A DNA stretch of 64,000 bases from Comamonas terrae. Its GTDB lineage: Bacteria; Pseudomonadota; Gammaproteobacteria; Burkholderiales; Burkholderiaceae_C. The notes beneath the pieces were generated by a model. It ran no database searches and was not told the DNA's origin. It saw only the letters and a program-made list of their open reading frames with translations. A program made the translations under genes and the position numbers. The DNA lies in NCBI RefSeq assembly GCF_001544075.1, contig NZ_BCNT01000003.1:186001-250000 (forward strand), written 5' to 3'. Positions 41,435 through 51,740 of the stretch are shown here, in pieces. The first letter of the stretch is position 1. Each line of letters starts with the position of its first letter.

Positions 41435-42205
41435 TCAGGGACGCTGCGCGGGCCGCATGCTGGCAAAGTTGGCATTGCGCAGAAAGCTGGCCGGCATCTG
41501 GAGATTGGGGGCGCTGCTGTACTGCGGATGCGAGGCCAGCAGCTCGTCAAGACGCGGATCGCGCAGCATCACGCTCTGGCCATAGGGGCCGGCCACGGCC
41601 ACCACGGAGGAGGACTGCGCCTGCTCGCCCAGCGGCAGCTCGCTCGCGCCGGCATTGCCGGGCGCCGCCGGAGCTGCGGCCATCAGCGCCGAAGCCTGGG
41701 GAGCACCCAGGCCTGCCAGCTGCACAGGCGGTTGCTGGCCGGGGCTGCCGAGCATCACGCTCCAGCCGATGGCCGCCACGGCCGCCACCGAGGCCACGCC
41801 GGCCGCCATCTTCCAGCGAAACACCGAGGCATTGGCCGCAGAGCGCACCGGGAATGCCACCACGGGCGCACCATTGCTCACCAGCCGCTCCGAGGCATGA
41901 TCGCCGGAGGGCGGCACCACCTGCTCCAGCTGCCCCAGGGGCAGGCCATCGGCCAGGCCGGACACGGCCTGGCCGGGGCGTGGCTCGCGCGCCATGAGCG
42001 CACGCACGCCCGGGAGCACGTCGTGCTGGCTGTGGTGCGCCAGTTCGGGGGAGCGCAGCACGTCGCCGATCAGATGGTACATGCGCCAGGATTGCTGGCC
42101 CTCGTCGCTTTCGGCATAGGCCAGCACGGCCTGCATCTGCGACGCGGATGTTTCCCCATCGACCAGGGCGGAGAGCTGTTCACGTTGGATCAGATCGTCG
42201 TTCAT
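41435..42205 (-). CDS. rseA: Anti-sigma-E factor RseA
   Basis: This 256-residue membrane anti-sigma factor has an N-terminal sigma-binding domain (REQLSALVDGETSASQMQAVL and SWRMYHLIGDVLRSPEL, about 7-60). One membrane helix follows (AAGVASVAAVAAIGWSVML, about 138-156), then a Gln/Ala/Pro-rich periplasmic part. It should hold RpoE inactive until regulated proteolysis. ATG 42205 is chosen for its AGGTG site; ATG 42250, seven bases past rpoE, would add 15 residues. The usual partner rseB does not follow. Confidence 0.9.
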   Translation of the reverse strand: MNDDLIQREQLSALVDGETSASQMQAVLAYAESDEGQQSWRMYHLIGDVLRSPELAHHSQHDVLPGVRALMAREPRPGQAVSGLADGLPLGQLEQVVPPSGDHASERLVSNGAPVVAFPVRSAANASVFRWKMAAGVASVAAVAAIGWSVMLGSPGQQPPVQLAGLGAPQASALMAAAPAAPGNAGASELPLGEQAQSSSVVAVAGPYGQSVMLRDPRLDELLASHPQYSSAPNLQMPASFLRNANFASMRPAQRP

Positions 42206-42256
42206 GGAATTCACCTGCTCATCTTGCTTGCCCGCTTCACGCGCACTCATGCATGT

Positions 42257-42886
42257 TTACCAGCGCTTGCCGCTCTGGCGCTCCAGCAAAGGCTTGACCC
42301 TGGCTGAAATCGCCTCGCGCGCCCGGAAAATGCGCGAACGCACCGTGCCGATAGGGCAATTCATGGCTGTGGCAATCTCTTCATAGCTCAGGCCCTCGAT
42401 CTCGCGCAGCGTCACCGCCTGGCGCAGATCCTCGGGCAAAGCCTCCATCGCCGCATTGACCGCCTGCGCAATTTCCTGGGCGGCCAGCACGGTTTCCGGA
42501 GTTTCTTCGGTGGTTAGTTCCTGTCCGAAGCGAGAAGTTTCATCCTCGTCATCCCCAGTGTGTAACGCGCTCTCGGTCAGCACGGGCGAGCGCTTGATGT
42601 CCTGCAGCGCCTTCTTGGCCGTGTTGACCGCAATGCGGTACAGCCAGGTATAGAACTTGGCCTCGCCGCGGAACTGGTGCAGCGCCCGGTAGGCGCGGAT
42701 GAAGGTTTCCTGCGTAACATCCTGCACCTGGTCCTGGTCGCGCACCATGCGTCCCACGAGCCGCTCTATGCGGCGCTGGTATTTGATGACCAGCAACTCG
42801 AAGGCCCGCGTATCGCCGGCGTTGGCACGCTCGACCAGGGCCAGATCGCTGTCTGCAGAAGGGGTCGGGAAGTCGGGAGGTGTCAT
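42257..42886 (-). CDS. rpoE: RNA polymerase sigma-E factor
   Basis: This 209-residue ECF sigma factor controls the envelope-stress response. Region 2 contains RIERLVGRMVRDQDQVQDVTQETF and AKFYTWLYRIAVNTAKK. Region 4 contains LPEDLRQAVTLREIEGLSYE and GTVRSRIFRARE. An acidic linker (GDDEDETSRF) separates them. It is followed by rseA. ATG 42886 gives the normal length. I did not find a convincing sigma-E promoter upstream. Confidence 0.97.
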   Translation of the reverse strand: MTPPDFPTPSADSDLALVERANAGDTRAFELLVIKYQRRIERLVGRMVRDQDQVQDVTQETFIRAYRALHQFRGEAKFYTWLYRIAVNTAKKALQDIKRSPVLTESALHTGDDEDETSRFGQELTTEETPETVLAAQEIAQAVNAAMEALPEDLRQAVTLREIEGLSYEEIATAMNCPIGTVRSRIFRAREAISARVKPLLERQSGKRW

Positions 42887-42998
42887 GAATGCCTGTGCAG
42901 CGCGCCGCCGCCAGGCGCAGAACCCATCAGACGCCTCAGCCATCCCACCGGATTCCGTGAAGAGTCCCGGCGGCAGGCCCCGCGTTCGCAGCAGCTGC

Positions 42999-43484
42999 TC
43001 ATCCAGGCTCCGGCATCGGCGCAACTGGCGAATATACCGCACGCCGCAAATCGCCCCAGCGCCCGGGATTCTGGCTTTCGCACAAATACAGCCGATATAC
43101 CTTGCGCCGCAACCCTTTTCCCGGCCCATCCCCGATGGCGCAAGCTTCTATCCATAGCCAGGAGCCGCCATCCAAGGCCACATGCAGCAGCACGCCTGCC
43201 GGCTCCGCGGCTCCCTCCGAAGCGTCCAGCCCCAGCGTCCAGCACTCGCCGTCCCAGAGCAGGCACCCTGCGGGCCAGAGCCGGTGCTGGTGCCGCAACG
43301 CCAGGGAGGCCCACAGCAAGCAAAGCCCCGCCAGGCCTTGCTGCAGTGCGCTGGCCTGTGGCTGCGCGGCCCAGCCCAGCATGACGGCGGCCAGCCCCAG
43401 CCAGCAGACGATGGCGGCCTTTCCTGCCCAGTGCGGGCGCTGCGCGGCATAAGCCACTGCCGGTGGCCGGTAACGTGTCGTCAT
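42999..43484 (-). CDS. Hypothetical protein with two membrane helices upstream of rpoE
   Basis: A 161-residue protein with no family I can name. Two hydrophobic helices lie near the N-terminus (AAIVCWLGLAAVMLGWA and GLAGLCLLWASLAL, about 22-65). A soluble C-terminal domain rich in Trp, Leu and Cys follows (LLWDGECWTLGLDASEGA). It ends 112 bases before rpoE and may be co-transcribed with it. The arrangement fabF-small membrane protein-rpoE recurs in relatives, suggesting an envelope role. Confidence 0.75.
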   Translation of the reverse strand: MTTRYRPPAVAYAAQRPHWAGKAAIVCWLGLAAVMLGWAAQPQASALQQGLAGLCLLWASLALRHQHRLWPAGCLLWDGECWTLGLDASEGAAEPAGVLLHVALDGGSWLWIEACAIGDGPGKGLRRKVYRLYLCESQNPGRWGDLRRAVYSPVAPMPEPG

Positions 43485-43639
43485 GGCTGCAGTGTGCAGC
43501 CCGCCGCCACCTGGGACGACCAGGCAAACCCGTGAGGCGTCGACACAACAGAAAATGCATCGCCCTGCCCCCTTTCATGCAGCCGCCGCTCCCACACCGG
43601 CCCTCCCGGGGGACACTTCGGCCTTGGGGCAGGCGCAAC

Positions 43640-43671
43640 AAAAAAGCCCGCCTCTTTCGAGAGCGGGCTTT
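43640..43671 (-). terminator. Intrinsic terminator after fabF
   Basis: On the minus strand AAAGCCCGCTCT pairs with AGAGGCGGGCTTT around a short loop and continues into TTTTTT. It starts 17 bases past the fabF stop. Confidence 0.92.
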
Positions 43672-43688
43672 GAATTGTCCAAACGATT

Positions 43689-44933
43689 TCAGATGCGCTT
43701 GAAGACCAGCGTGCCGTTGGTGCCACCGAAGCCGAAGTTGTTCTTCACGGCCACATCCAGCTTGGCATCGCGTGCGATGTTGGCGCAATAGTCCAGATCG
43801 CACTCGGGATCCTGGTTGTCCAGGTTGATCGTCGGCGGAATCTTCTGGTCATGCAGAGCCATGACGGTGAACACGCTCTCGATGCCGCCGGCCCCGCCCA
43901 GCAGGTGGCCGGTCATGGACTTGGTCGAGCTGACCACCAGCTTCCTGGCGTGGTCGCCCATGGCCGCCTTGATGGCGTTGGACTCGTTCACGTCGCCCAG
44001 AGGGGTGGAGGTGCCGTGCGCATTCAGGTAGTTGACCTGATCCTGGTTCACACCGGCGTTGCGCAAGGCATTGAGCATGGCGCGGCGCGGGCCGTCCATG
44101 TTGGGAGCCGTCATATGGCCGGCATCGGCACTCATGCCGAAGCCTGCGAGCTCCGCGTAAATCTTGGCGCCACGGGCCTTGGCGTGTTCGTACTCCTCGA
44201 GCACCATCACACCGGCGCCTTCGCCGAGCACAAAGCCGTCGCGGTCCTTGTCCCAGGGGCGCGAGGCAGCCTTGGGGTCGTCGTTGCGCGTGGAGAGCGC
44301 ACGCATGGCAGCAAAGCCGCCCACGCCCAAGGGGGACACTGTGGCTTCAGTGCCGCCGGCAACGACGATGTCGGCGTCGCCATATTCAATCATGCGTCCC
44401 GCTTCGCCGATGCAGTGCAGGCCCGTGGTGCAGGCAGTCACGATCGACAGGTTCGGCCCCTTGAAGCCGAAGCGCATGGACACATGCCCGGCCACCATGT
44501 TGATGATGGAGGCAGGCACGAAGAACGGCGTGATGCGGCGAGGGCCGCGCGCCGCCAGTTCTGCGTGGGTGTTTTCGATCAGCGGCAGACCGCCGATGCC
44601 CGAGCCGATCACGCAGGCGATGCGTGTCGCCAGGTCTTCGGACAAGGCTTCGCCCGTGGGCAGGCCTGCATCCAGGACCGCTTGCTCCGCAGCCGCTATG
44701 CCGTAATGAATGAAGGTATCCATGGAGCGCGCATCCTTGGCGCTCATGTATTTCTCCACATCAAATCCCTTGACCTCACCTGCAATTTTGCAGGAGAAGT
44801 TCGACGCATCGAACTTGGTGATGAGGTCAATGCCGGACTGGCCGGCCAAAAGATTGGCCCAGGCTTCGCCCACCGTGTTGCCCACGGGGGAAATGCAGCC
44901 CAGGCCGGTCACGACAACGCGACGACGGCTCAT
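43689..44933 (-). CDS. fabF: 3-oxoacyl-ACP synthase II
   Basis: FabF (414 aa) elongates acyl-ACP with malonyl-ACP. The Cys nucleophile lies in [14 protein letters not shown] (about residue 165), the two catalytic His in [11 protein letters not shown] and [13 protein letters not shown], and the C-terminus has [10 protein letters not shown]. It is the last gene of the plsX-fabHDG-acpP-fabF cluster, which ends in a terminator. Confidence 0.98.
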   Translation of the reverse strand: MSRRRVVVTGLGCISPVGNTVGEAWANLLAGQSGIDLITKFDASNFSCKIAGEVKGFDVEKYMSAKDARSMDTFIHYGIAAAEQAVLDAGLPTGEALSEDLATRIACVIGSGIGGLPLIENTHAELAARGPRRITPFFVPASIINMVAGHVSMRFGFKGPNLSIVTACTTGLHCIGEAGRMIEYGDADIVVAGGTEATVSPLGVGGFAAMRALSTRNDDPKAASRPWDKDRDGFVLGEGAGVMVLEEYEHAKARGAKIYAELAGFGMSADAGHMTAPNMDGPRRAMLNALRNAGVNQDQVNYLNAHGTSTPLGDVNESNAIKAAMGDHARKLVVSSTKSMTGHLLGGAGGIESVFTVMALHDQKIPPTINLDNQDPECDLDYCANIARDAKLDVAVKNNFGFGGTNGTLVFKRI

Positions 44934-44971
44934 GCGTTCAAACCTTTAACTGATCGCTCGGAAAAGACCTG

Positions 44972-45247
<276 letters not shown>

Positions 45248-45368
45248 CTAGCCGTTTCGGGCAAATACCCGTGGCGGCTGGCCGTCGCGAGGAAACGGCC
45301 TGTGAACTTGCAAAATTGCAATGGATCTGGCAGTGGCGGCAAAATCGCCTCCCGGCTGCCCGATGGAA

Positions 45369-46112
45369 TTACATGTACATGCCGCCGTTGACGTGCAGTT
45401 CCTGCCCCGTCACATAGCCTGCGCCCGCAGATGCCAGATAGGCGACCGCATGGGCGATGTCGCTGGGCTGACCCAGGTCGCCCATGGCGATCTGCGCCTT
45501 GAGCGCTGCCTTCTGCGCCTCGGGCAGGTCGGCCGTCATGTCGGTGGCGATGAAGCCGGGGGCCACGCAGTTGACAGTGATGCCGCGGCTGCCCAGTTCC
45601 TTGGCCAGCGCCCGGGTCATGCCAGCCACGCCGGCCTTGGCGGCCGCGTAGTTGGCCTGGCCGGCATTGCCCGAAGCACCGACCACGCTGGTGATGCTGA
45701 TGATGCGGCCGAAGCGCTGCTTCATCATGGGGCGAATAGCCGCACGGCTGACTCGGAAAACCGCCTTCAGATTGGTATCGGTGACGGCATCCCAGTCGTC
45801 ATCCTTCATGCGCATGGCCAGGGTGTCGCGGGTGATGCCGGCGTTGTTGACGAGCACGTGCAGGCCGCCGTCGTTCTTGACGATGGAGTCGACCAGCGCA
45901 TCCACGGCAGCGCCGTCGGTCACGTTGAGCGTGACGCCGCGGCCACCGAAAGGCGCCAGTGCCTGGGAGATCTTTTCGGCGCCGGAATCGGTGGTGGCCG
46001 TGCCGATCACCTGATAGCCGCGCGAGGCCAGCTCCTGCGCGATGGCAGCGCCGATGCCGCGGGTGGCGCCGGTCACCAGGGCAACTTGAGGCTTGGTCTG
46101 GTTGTCAGTCAT
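45369..46112 (-). CDS. fabG: 3-oxoacyl-ACP reductase
   Basis: FabG (247 aa) is the NADPH-dependent short-chain dehydrogenase of fatty acid elongation. The cofactor motif is VTGATRGIGAAIA (about 14-26), with NNAGI, the catalytic Ser in ISITSVVGASG, and YAAAKAGV. It ends VTGQELHVNGGMYM. ATG overlaps the fabD stop (ATGA). Confidence 0.98.
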   Translation of the reverse strand: MTDNQTKPQVALVTGATRGIGAAIAQELASRGYQVIGTATTDSGAEKISQALAPFGGRGVTLNVTDGAAVDALVDSIVKNDGGLHVLVNNAGITRDTLAMRMKDDDWDAVTDTNLKAVFRVSRAAIRPMMKQRFGRIISITSVVGASGNAGQANYAAAKAGVAGMTRALAKELGSRGITVNCVAPGFIATDMTADLPEAQKAALKAQIAMGDLGQPSDIAHAVAYLASAGAGYVTGQELHVNGGMYM

Positions 46113-47053
46113 GCGAGCAATTCTTTCACGTCGGCCAGCGTGGCCGGGTCATACAGGGCGGCACCCGTCAGGTCCGCGTCAATGCGCTTGGTCATGCCGG
46201 CCAGCACCTTGCCGGGGCCGCACTCGACCAGATGGCTCACGCCACGGGCCTTGATGGCCTGCACGCATTCCACCCAGCGCACGGGGCCGAAGGCCTGGCG
46301 GTACAGCGCATCGCGGATGGCATCGGCATCCGTCTGGACAGCGACGTCGATGTTGTTGACGACCGGAATCTGGGGCGCGGCCAGCTGGAGCCCGGCCAGT
46401 GCAGCCTTGAGCTTCTCGGCCGCAGGCTTCATCAGGCTGGAGTGGAAAGGCGCGGACACGGGCAGCGGCAGTGCGCGCTTGGCACCGGCAGCCTTCACGG
46501 CTTCGCAGGCCTTTTCAACGGCCAGCTTGCTGCCGGCGATCACGGTCTGCGAGGGGTCGTTGAAATTCACAGCTTCCACGACTTCGGCGCCGCCGAGCTG
46601 GGCCGTCACCTCGGCGCAGACGGCCTTGACCTTTTCGGCCTCCAGACCCAGCACGGCAGCCATGCCGCCGGTGCCCACGGGCACGGCATCCTGCATGGCG
46701 GCAGCACGCAGGCGCACCAGGGGAGCAGCCTGGGCCAGCGTCAGCACGCCAGAAGCCACCAGGGCCGAATATTCGCCCAACGAGTGGCCGGCCACGGCCT
46801 CGGGCACGGCGCCGCCTTCCGAACGCCAAACGCGCCAGGCGGCCACGCCGGCCACCAGCATCACGGGCTGGGTATTGGTTGTCAGCGCCAGGGCTTCCTT
46901 GGGACCTTCCTTGATCAGCTGGCCGATGTTCTCGCCCAGGGCATCCGAAGCTTCGGCCAGGGTCTGGGCAACGACGGGATGGTCGCCCCAGCCGTCCAGC
47001 ATGCCCACGGACTGCGAGCCCTGCCCGGGAAACACAAATGCGAACTTCTTCAT
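46109..47053 (-). CDS. fabD: Malonyl-CoA:ACP transacylase
   Basis: FabD (314 aa) loads malonyl groups on ACP. N-terminal FVFPGQGSQSVGM, the active-site serine in VAGHSLGEYSALVASG (about residue 96) and the catalytic His in VSAPFHSSLM are present. It is translationally coupled to fabG. A palindromic repeat separates it from fabH. Confidence 0.98.
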   Translation of the reverse strand: MKKFAFVFPGQGSQSVGMLDGWGDHPVVAQTLAEASDALGENIGQLIKEGPKEALALTTNTQPVMLVAGVAAWRVWRSEGGAVPEAVAGHSLGEYSALVASGVLTLAQAAPLVRLRAAAMQDAVPVGTGGMAAVLGLEAEKVKAVCAEVTAQLGGAEVVEAVNFNDPSQTVIAGSKLAVEKACEAVKAAGAKRALPLPVSAPFHSSLMKPAAEKLKAALAGLQLAAPQIPVVNNIDVAVQTDADAIRDALYRQAFGPVRWVECVQAIKARGVSHLVECGPGKVLAGMTKRIDADLTGAALYDPATLADVKELLA

Positions 47054-47067
47054 ATTTCTTGGTATTG

Positions 47068-47104
47068 AAAGTACTTGAACCGCTTGTCCATCAAGCGCCT
47101 GAAG
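47068..47104. repeat. AGCTGC palindromic element between fabH and fabD
   Basis: On the minus strand TAGCTTCAGGCGCTTGATGG is followed by acAAGCGGTTCAAG. The core GCGCTTGatggaCAAGCG is the clearest copy of this repeat family in the window. It fills the gap between fabH and fabD. Confidence 0.7.
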
Positions 47105-48085
47105 CTACATCTTGAGGAGCACTGCACCCCAGGTGAAGCCACCTCCAACGCCTTCCAGCAACACGGTCTGGCCAGGCTTGACCTGGCCGGACCGCACGCC
47201 GTGGTCCAGCGCCAGCGGAATCGAGGCCGCCGAGGTGTTGCCGTGCTGATCCACGGTCACCACCACCTTGTCCATGGACAGCTTGAGCTTGCGCGCCGTG
47301 CTCTGCATGATGCGGATATTGGCCTGGTGGGGAATCAGCCAGTCGATGTCGGCATCGGTCAGCCCCGCCTTTTCCAGCGTGGCGCGCGCCGCCTTGTCCA
47401 GCACGCCCACGGCCAGCTTGAACACGGCCTGGCCATCCATCTTGAGCAGGGGATCGCCCAGCACATTGCCACCCGAGACATTGCCCGGAACGCACAGAAT
47501 GCCCACATGGCTGCCGTCGGCATGCAGCTCCGTGGCCAGGATGCCCGGAGTTTCCGAGGCTTCCAGCACCACGGCGCCGGCGCCGTCGCCGAACAGCACG
47601 CAGGTCGTGCGGTCGTTGAAGTCGAGGATGCGGCTGAACACCTCGGACCCCACCACCAGCGCGCGTTTGGCCACGCCGGTCTGGATCATGGAATCCGCCA
47701 CGGACAGCGCATAGACGAAGCCGCTGCACACGGCCTGCACGTCGAATGCCGGGCAGCCATTGGCAATGCCCAGCTTGTGCTGCAGGATGGCCGCTGTCGA
47801 GGGGAAGACCATGTCCGGCGTGGAGGTGGCCACGATGATCAGGTCGATGTCCTGCGCATTGATGCCGGCGGCCTCGATGGCCTTGCGGCTGGCCTGCAGC
47901 GCCAGATCGCTGCTGGCCACGTCGGGCTCGGCAAAGTGGCGCGCCCGGATGCCGGTGCGCTCGACAATCCACTCGTCCGAGGTTTCGATGCCGCGCTGGG
48001 CCAGCTCGGCAGCCAGGTCGTTGTTGGTGAGGCGGCGGGGAGGCAGGTAGCTGCCGGTGCCGATGATGCGTGCGTAACGTCTCAT
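47105..48085 (-). CDS. fabH: 3-oxoacyl-ACP synthase III
   Basis: FabH (326 aa) starts fatty acid synthesis by condensing acetyl-CoA with malonyl-ACP. The catalytic Cys is in [13 protein letters not shown] (about residue 112), His in [13 protein letters not shown] and Asn in [12 protein letters not shown]. It begins nine bases after the plsX stop. Confidence 0.98.
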   Translation of the reverse strand: MRRYARIIGTGSYLPPRRLTNNDLAAELAQRGIETSDEWIVERTGIRARHFAEPDVASSDLALQASRKAIEAAGINAQDIDLIIVATSTPDMVFPSTAAILQHKLGIANGCPAFDVQAVCSGFVYALSVADSMIQTGVAKRALVVGSEVFSRILDFNDRTTCVLFGDGAGAVVLEASETPGILATELHADGSHVGILCVPGNVSGGNVLGDPLLKMDGQAVFKLAVGVLDKAARATLEKAGLTDADIDWLIPHQANIRIMQSTARKLKLSMDKVVVTVDQHGNTSAASIPLALDHGVRSGQVKPGQTVLLEGVGGGFTWGAVLLKM

Positions 48086-48094
48086 GTCTTCTAA

Positions 48095-49135
48095 TTAGGG
48101 CGCCGACGTCTCTTGTTCCGTCTGCGCAGCCAGCAGCAAAGGTGCGGCGACGGCAATACGGCTGCGGACACGGTCAAGCAGGTTGTTGCGTGCCGCATCA
48201 TACGCGCGGTTGAGCGCATGCTCGAAAGCGATGGCATCCGCCGATCCATGGCTTTTGAACACCAGGCCGCGCAGGCCCAGCAAGGCCGCGCCGTTGTAGC
48301 GGCGGTGGTCCACGCGCTTCATCAGCGCAGTTAGGACCGGATAGGAAATGATGGCTGCGATTTTCGTGAAGATGTTGCGCTTGAATTCCTGCTTCAGGAT
48401 GCCAGAGATCATCGAGGCCACACCTTCGGTGGACTTCAGCGCCACGTTGCCGACAAAGCCGTCGCAGACCACGATATCCACCGTGCCCTTGAAGATGTCG
48501 TCGCCTTCCACGTTGCCGTAGAAATTCAGCGCCTTGGCTTCTCCGGCCGTGCGCAGCAGCTCGCCAGCACGCTTGATGACTTCGCTGCCCTTGATCAGCT
48601 CCTCGCCGATATTGAGCAGACCCACGCTGGGCGCCTCGTCGTTCTTGAGCGCAGCGACCAGGGCCGACCCCATGACCGCGAACTGCAGCAGGTGTTCTGC
48701 CGTGCAATCCACATTGGCCCCCAGATCCAGCATGGTGGTGTCGCCGCCCTTGGCATTGGGCAGGCCGAACGCGATCGCGGGGCGGTCGATGCCGTCCAGC
48801 GTCTTGAGCAGGTAGCGCGAGATCGCCATCAGCGCACCCGTGTTGCCGGCCGACACCGCCGCACTGGCAGCGCCGTCCTTGACCTGGGCAATGGCCACGC
48901 GCATGGAGGAATCCTTTTTCTTGCGCAGCGCAACTTCCACCGGGTCGTCCATGCCGACGACTTCGCTCGCGGCAACAATGCTGGCGCGCTCGTGCCTGAA
49001 GGCACCCAGTTCGTCCGGCTTGCCTACCAGCAGCAGGTGGGCATCGGAATGGGAATCCAGAAACTGACGGCACGCAGCCAGCGTGACGCGGGGGCCATGG
49101 TCGCCCCCCATGCAGTCAACAGCCAAAGTGATCAT
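48095..49135 (-). CDS. plsX: Phosphate acyltransferase PlsX
   Basis: PlsX (346 aa) makes acyl-phosphate from acyl-ACP for phospholipid synthesis. Hallmarks are [13 protein letters not shown] at the N-terminus, [31 protein letters not shown] and [19 protein letters not shown]. It leads the fab cluster and follows rpmF and yceD, the common proteobacterial order. Confidence 0.98.
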   Translation of the reverse strand: MITLAVDCMGGDHGPRVTLAACRQFLDSHSDAHLLLVGKPDELGAFRHERASIVAASEVVGMDDPVEVALRKKKDSSMRVAIAQVKDGAASAAVSAGNTGALMAISRYLLKTLDGIDRPAIAFGLPNAKGGDTTMLDLGANVDCTAEHLLQFAVMGSALVAALKNDEAPSVGLLNIGEELIKGSEVIKRAGELLRTAGEAKALNFYGNVEGDDIFKGTVDIVVCDGFVGNVALKSTEGVASMISGILKQEFKRNIFTKIAAIISYPVLTALMKRVDHRRYNGAALLGLRGLVFKSHGSADAIAFEHALNRAYDAARNNLLDRVRSRIAVAAPLLLAAQTEQETSAP

Positions 49136-49270
49136 GGGCGACTGACAGATCCATTAAGTCCAATAGGGCTTGGGGTGAAAGACAGGCAGGCCGCAAGGCC
49201 GCCAGGATACTCACAAGACGCCTGCCCCGCCTGCGGCGGCCAAAAATCTTGTGGGTATCCCTTAAACACG

Positions 49271-49305
49271 AAAGCCCGCGCTACAAATTTTGTAGCCGCG
49301 GGCCT
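49271..49305 (-). terminator. Stem-loop (partial terminator) after rpmF
   Basis: On the minus strand GCCCGCGG-CTACAAA pairs with TTTGTAG-CGCGGGC with a one-base bulge, followed by TTTCGTGTTT. It lies between rpmF and plsX and may reduce read-through or protect the rpmF mRNA. Confidence 0.7.
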
Positions 49306-49323
49306 TGCGAGATCTGTCGTCGC

Positions 49324-49506
49324 TTAGGCTTCGGACTTGTTCTTCAGCACCTGGCGGCCACGGTACACGCCGTTGGGGCTGATGTGGTGGCGCAGGTGGG
49401 TTTCGCCGGTGGTGGGCTCCACAGCGATGCCGGGCACATTCAGTGCATTGTGCGAACGGTGCATGCCGCGCTTGGAGGGAGACTTCTTGTTTTGCTGAAC
49501 AGCCAT
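49324..49506 (-). CDS. rpmF: 50S ribosomal protein L32
   Basis: L32 (60 aa) starts [20 protein letters not shown], a diagnostic signature, and ends in a basic tail ([12 protein letters not shown]). ATG 49506 is the true start; the open frame upstream is leader. It sits between yceD and plsX. Confidence 0.98.
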
Positions 49507-49673
49507 GATGGCTCCTGTGTATCTTGAAAGGGTTGGTAACACGACCCACGCAAAACAGGTCAGGCAGATGCTTGCCCTGAGGACACCACCACTGGCGCAT
49601 CCTTGTTTACGTAAATCCTAAAAAAACGCGATCAGCCCATTAAAGACACGAGGGGATTCGCGCGAAGCTCACG

Positions 49674-49679
49674 ATTATA
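49674..49679 (-). promoter_or_regulatory. rpmF: Candidate -10 element for rpmF-plsX
   Basis: The minus-strand hexamer TATAAT lies about 170 bases upstream of rpmF, preceded by TTTGCGC. No clear -35 is seen. It lies within the 245-base gap between yceD and rpmF. Confidence 0.45.
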
Positions 49680-49751
49680 GCGCAAACGCTTTTCGCGGCT
49701 TTCGGCAATCCGATTTCCCCCACTTATCTCCTTGGGACCTGCCCGCAGCCA

Positions 49752-50306
49752 TCAGTCGGCAGACTTGCCCACATCCAGGGAGCGCAGCACGGCAAACGGA
49801 TTTTCCTTCTGCTCGTTGGCCTGCTCGAAATCGGCATCGCTGGACTCCAGCTTGACGGGCACGGGGCAGACGTCATGGCGCGGCACCACGGGCACCTCCA
49901 TCAGCAGCTCATCCTCGATCAGCTCCAGCAGATCGAATTCGCGGCTCATGGCCAGCACGTCCTCCTCGCTGTCGTCGTCTTCCTGCTCCGCCAGGGCCTC
50001 GTTGGCCACGAAGCGAAAGGACCGGTCCACCAGCAGCGGGATCGATGCCGCCGTCAGGCAGCGCTGGCAGACCATGGGCAGATCCACCTCGGCCGTCACA
50101 TGCAGCCATACCTGGCCGGCGCCGCCGGTTTCGGGGACGAACTCGCCCTCGGCCTGCCAGCGCACTTCGGGCTGCGCGCCACCGTGCGGCTGTGCATCTT
50201 CGGCCAGCCGCTTGAACGCCGACAATGGCGCCTGACCTTGCAAATGGCCTTCGGCTTGCGCAAATGCGCGCACATCCAGCCGGGTCGCAGAAAAATCCTT
50301 GCTCAT
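49752..50306 (-). CDS. yceD: YceD-family (DUF177) protein
   Basis: This 184-residue protein shows the YceD pattern: VTAEVDLPMVCQRCLTAASIPL in the middle (two cysteines, about 80-100), an acidic stretch (EQEDDDSEEDV), and the C-terminal NPFAVLRSLD. YceD is implicated in 23S rRNA or ribosome biogenesis, consistent with the adjacent rpmF. ATG 50306. It is divergent from the Maf-like gene, 25 bases apart. Confidence 0.93.
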   Translation of the reverse strand: MSKDFSATRLDVRAFAQAEGHLQGQAPLSAFKRLAEDAQPHGGAQPEVRWQAEGEFVPETGGAGQVWLHVTAEVDLPMVCQRCLTAASIPLLVDRSFRFVANEALAEQEDDDSEEDVLAMSREFDLLELIEDELLMEVPVVPRHDVCPVPVKLESSDADFEQANEQKENPFAVLRSLDVGKSAD

Positions 50307-50331
50307 GCAGCCAGTGTAAGAGAATCCCGAT

Positions 50332-50940
50332 ATGCCTGATTCCTTCATTGCCGAGCGCCTGCCGCGCGCTCTGATCCTGGGCTCCACTTCGCGCTACCGC
50401 CGGGAACTGCTGAGCCGCCTTCAATTGCCGTTCGAAACGGTATCGCCCGAGGTCGACGAAACGCCGCTGCCCGGCGAGACGCCGTACGACCTGTCCCTGC
50501 GGCTGGCCCGCGCCAAGGCCCAGGCCGTCGCGAAGCTCCACCCCGGAGCCCTGGTGATAGGTTCCGACCAGGTTCCGGAAATCGACGGCCAGCCGCTGTC
50601 CAAGCCCGGCACCCATGAGCGCGCCACCGAGCAGCTGCGCCTGATGAGCGGCCGCCAGATGAATTTCCACACCGGCGTCTGCGTGGCGTGCGCCGAGACC
50701 GGTTTTCTGCAGGCCGACGTGGTGACCGTGCAGGTGCGCTTGCGCACGCTGGACGATGCCGCCATCGAGCGCTATCTGCGCGCCGAGCAGCCCTACGACT
50801 GCGCGGGCTCCGCCAAGAGCGAAGGACTGGGCATTGCCCTGCTCGACGCCCTGACCAGCGACGACCCGACGGCCCTGGTCGGCCTGCCCCTGATCCGCAC
50901 CTGCCAGATGCTGCGCACCGCCGGAGTGGTGCTGCCATGA
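50332..50940 (+). CDS. Maf-family nucleotide pyrophosphatase (YceF-like)
   Basis: This 202-residue protein has the Maf signature ILGSTSRYRRELL (about 15-27) near the N-terminus, the catalytic Asp in VIGSDQVPEIDGQPLSKPG, and YDCAGSAKSEGLGIALLDAL. Maf proteins hydrolyse non-canonical nucleotides; the YceF branch prefers 7-methyl-GTP. The branch assignment is by resemblance and by its neighbourhood near yceD-rpmF-plsX. The stop overlaps the next gene (ATGA). Confidence 0.92.
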   Translation: MPDSFIAERLPRALILGSTSRYRRELLSRLQLPFETVSPEVDETPLPGETPYDLSLRLARAKAQAVAKLHPGALVIGSDQVPEIDGQPLSKPGTHERATEQLRLMSGRQMNFHTGVCVACAETGFLQADVVTVQVRLRTLDDAAIERYLRAEQPYDCAGSAKSEGLGIALLDALTSDDPTALVGLPLIRTCQMLRTAGVVLP

Positions 50941-51728
50941 GCGGTACCGCCACGACAGTGCCGGCAGGCACGCTCTACCTGGTCCCCGCACCGCTGGATT
51001 TCGGCTGCGACAGCCAGGCGCCGCTGACCGAGGTGCTGCCCGAAGGCACGCTGCGCACGGCTGCCGGCCTCACGCACTGGATCAGCGAGAACGCCAAGAG
51101 CGCGCGCGCCTACCTCAAGCGCATCGACACCCTGCATCCGCTGGCGGCGCCGCTGCAGGCGCAGAACATTGCCGAGCTGCCACGCGAAGCCCACAAGAAG
51201 GGCGACCATGGCAACAAGGGCGCAGCCGTCTTCGATCCCAAGCCGCTGCTGGCGCCGCTGCTGGCCGGGCATGACCTGGGCCTGATCAGCGAGGCCGGCA
51301 TGCCCGCCGTGGCCGACCCGGGCAGCTCCGTCGTGCGCTGCGCCCACGACCTGGGCATCCGGGTGGTGCCGCTGATCGGCCCCGTGTCGCTGCTGCTGGC
51401 TCTGGCGGCCAGCGGCCTGAACGGCCAGAACTATGCTTTTGTGGGCTATCTGCCCCAGGACGCCGGCGAGCGCGCCAGCCGCATCAAGGAGCTGGAAGCC
51501 CTGGCCCTGCGCCAGGGCCAGACCCAGCAGTTCATTGAGACGCCCTATCGCAACGCCGCACTGTGGCAGGCCCTGCTACAGACCCTGCAGCCCAGCACCC
51601 GGCTGGCCATCGCTGGCGGCCTGACCCTGGCGACGGCGCGCATAGAAAGCCGTCTGGTACGCGAGTGGCGCCAGCGCAACGCTCCGCCCGACAACCGCAT
51701 GCCGACGGTGTTCTGCATCGGCCGCTGA
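50937..51728 (+). CDS. SAM-dependent methyltransferase, RsmI/tetrapyrrole-methylase type
   Basis: This 263-residue protein belongs to the fold shared by RsmI and cobalamin methylases. LYLVPAPLDFG at the N-terminus, GLISEAGMPAVADPGSSVVRCAHDLGIRVVPLIGP (about 118-152) with the SAM-binding glycines, and FVGYLPQDAGERASR are characteristic. It is related to 16S rRNA methyltransferase RsmI but forms a separate branch common near maf and sppA in betaproteobacteria. The target is uncertain. It is coupled to the Maf-like gene by ATGA. Confidence 0.9.
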   Translation: MSGTATTVPAGTLYLVPAPLDFGCDSQAPLTEVLPEGTLRTAAGLTHWISENAKSARAYLKRIDTLHPLAAPLQAQNIAELPREAHKKGDHGNKGAAVFDPKPLLAPLLAGHDLGLISEAGMPAVADPGSSVVRCAHDLGIRVVPLIGPVSLLLALAASGLNGQNYAFVGYLPQDAGERASRIKELEALALRQGQTQQFIETPYRNAALWQALLQTLQPSTRLAIAGGLTLATARIESRLVREWRQRNAPPDNRMPTVFCIGR

Positions 51729-51740
51729 ACATCCTCCAGC

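Noticed and set aside
42887-42998. A sigma-E autoregulatory promoter for rpoE
   Set aside because: No sequence near the GGAACTT and TCTGA consensus with 16-base spacing was found on the minus strand.
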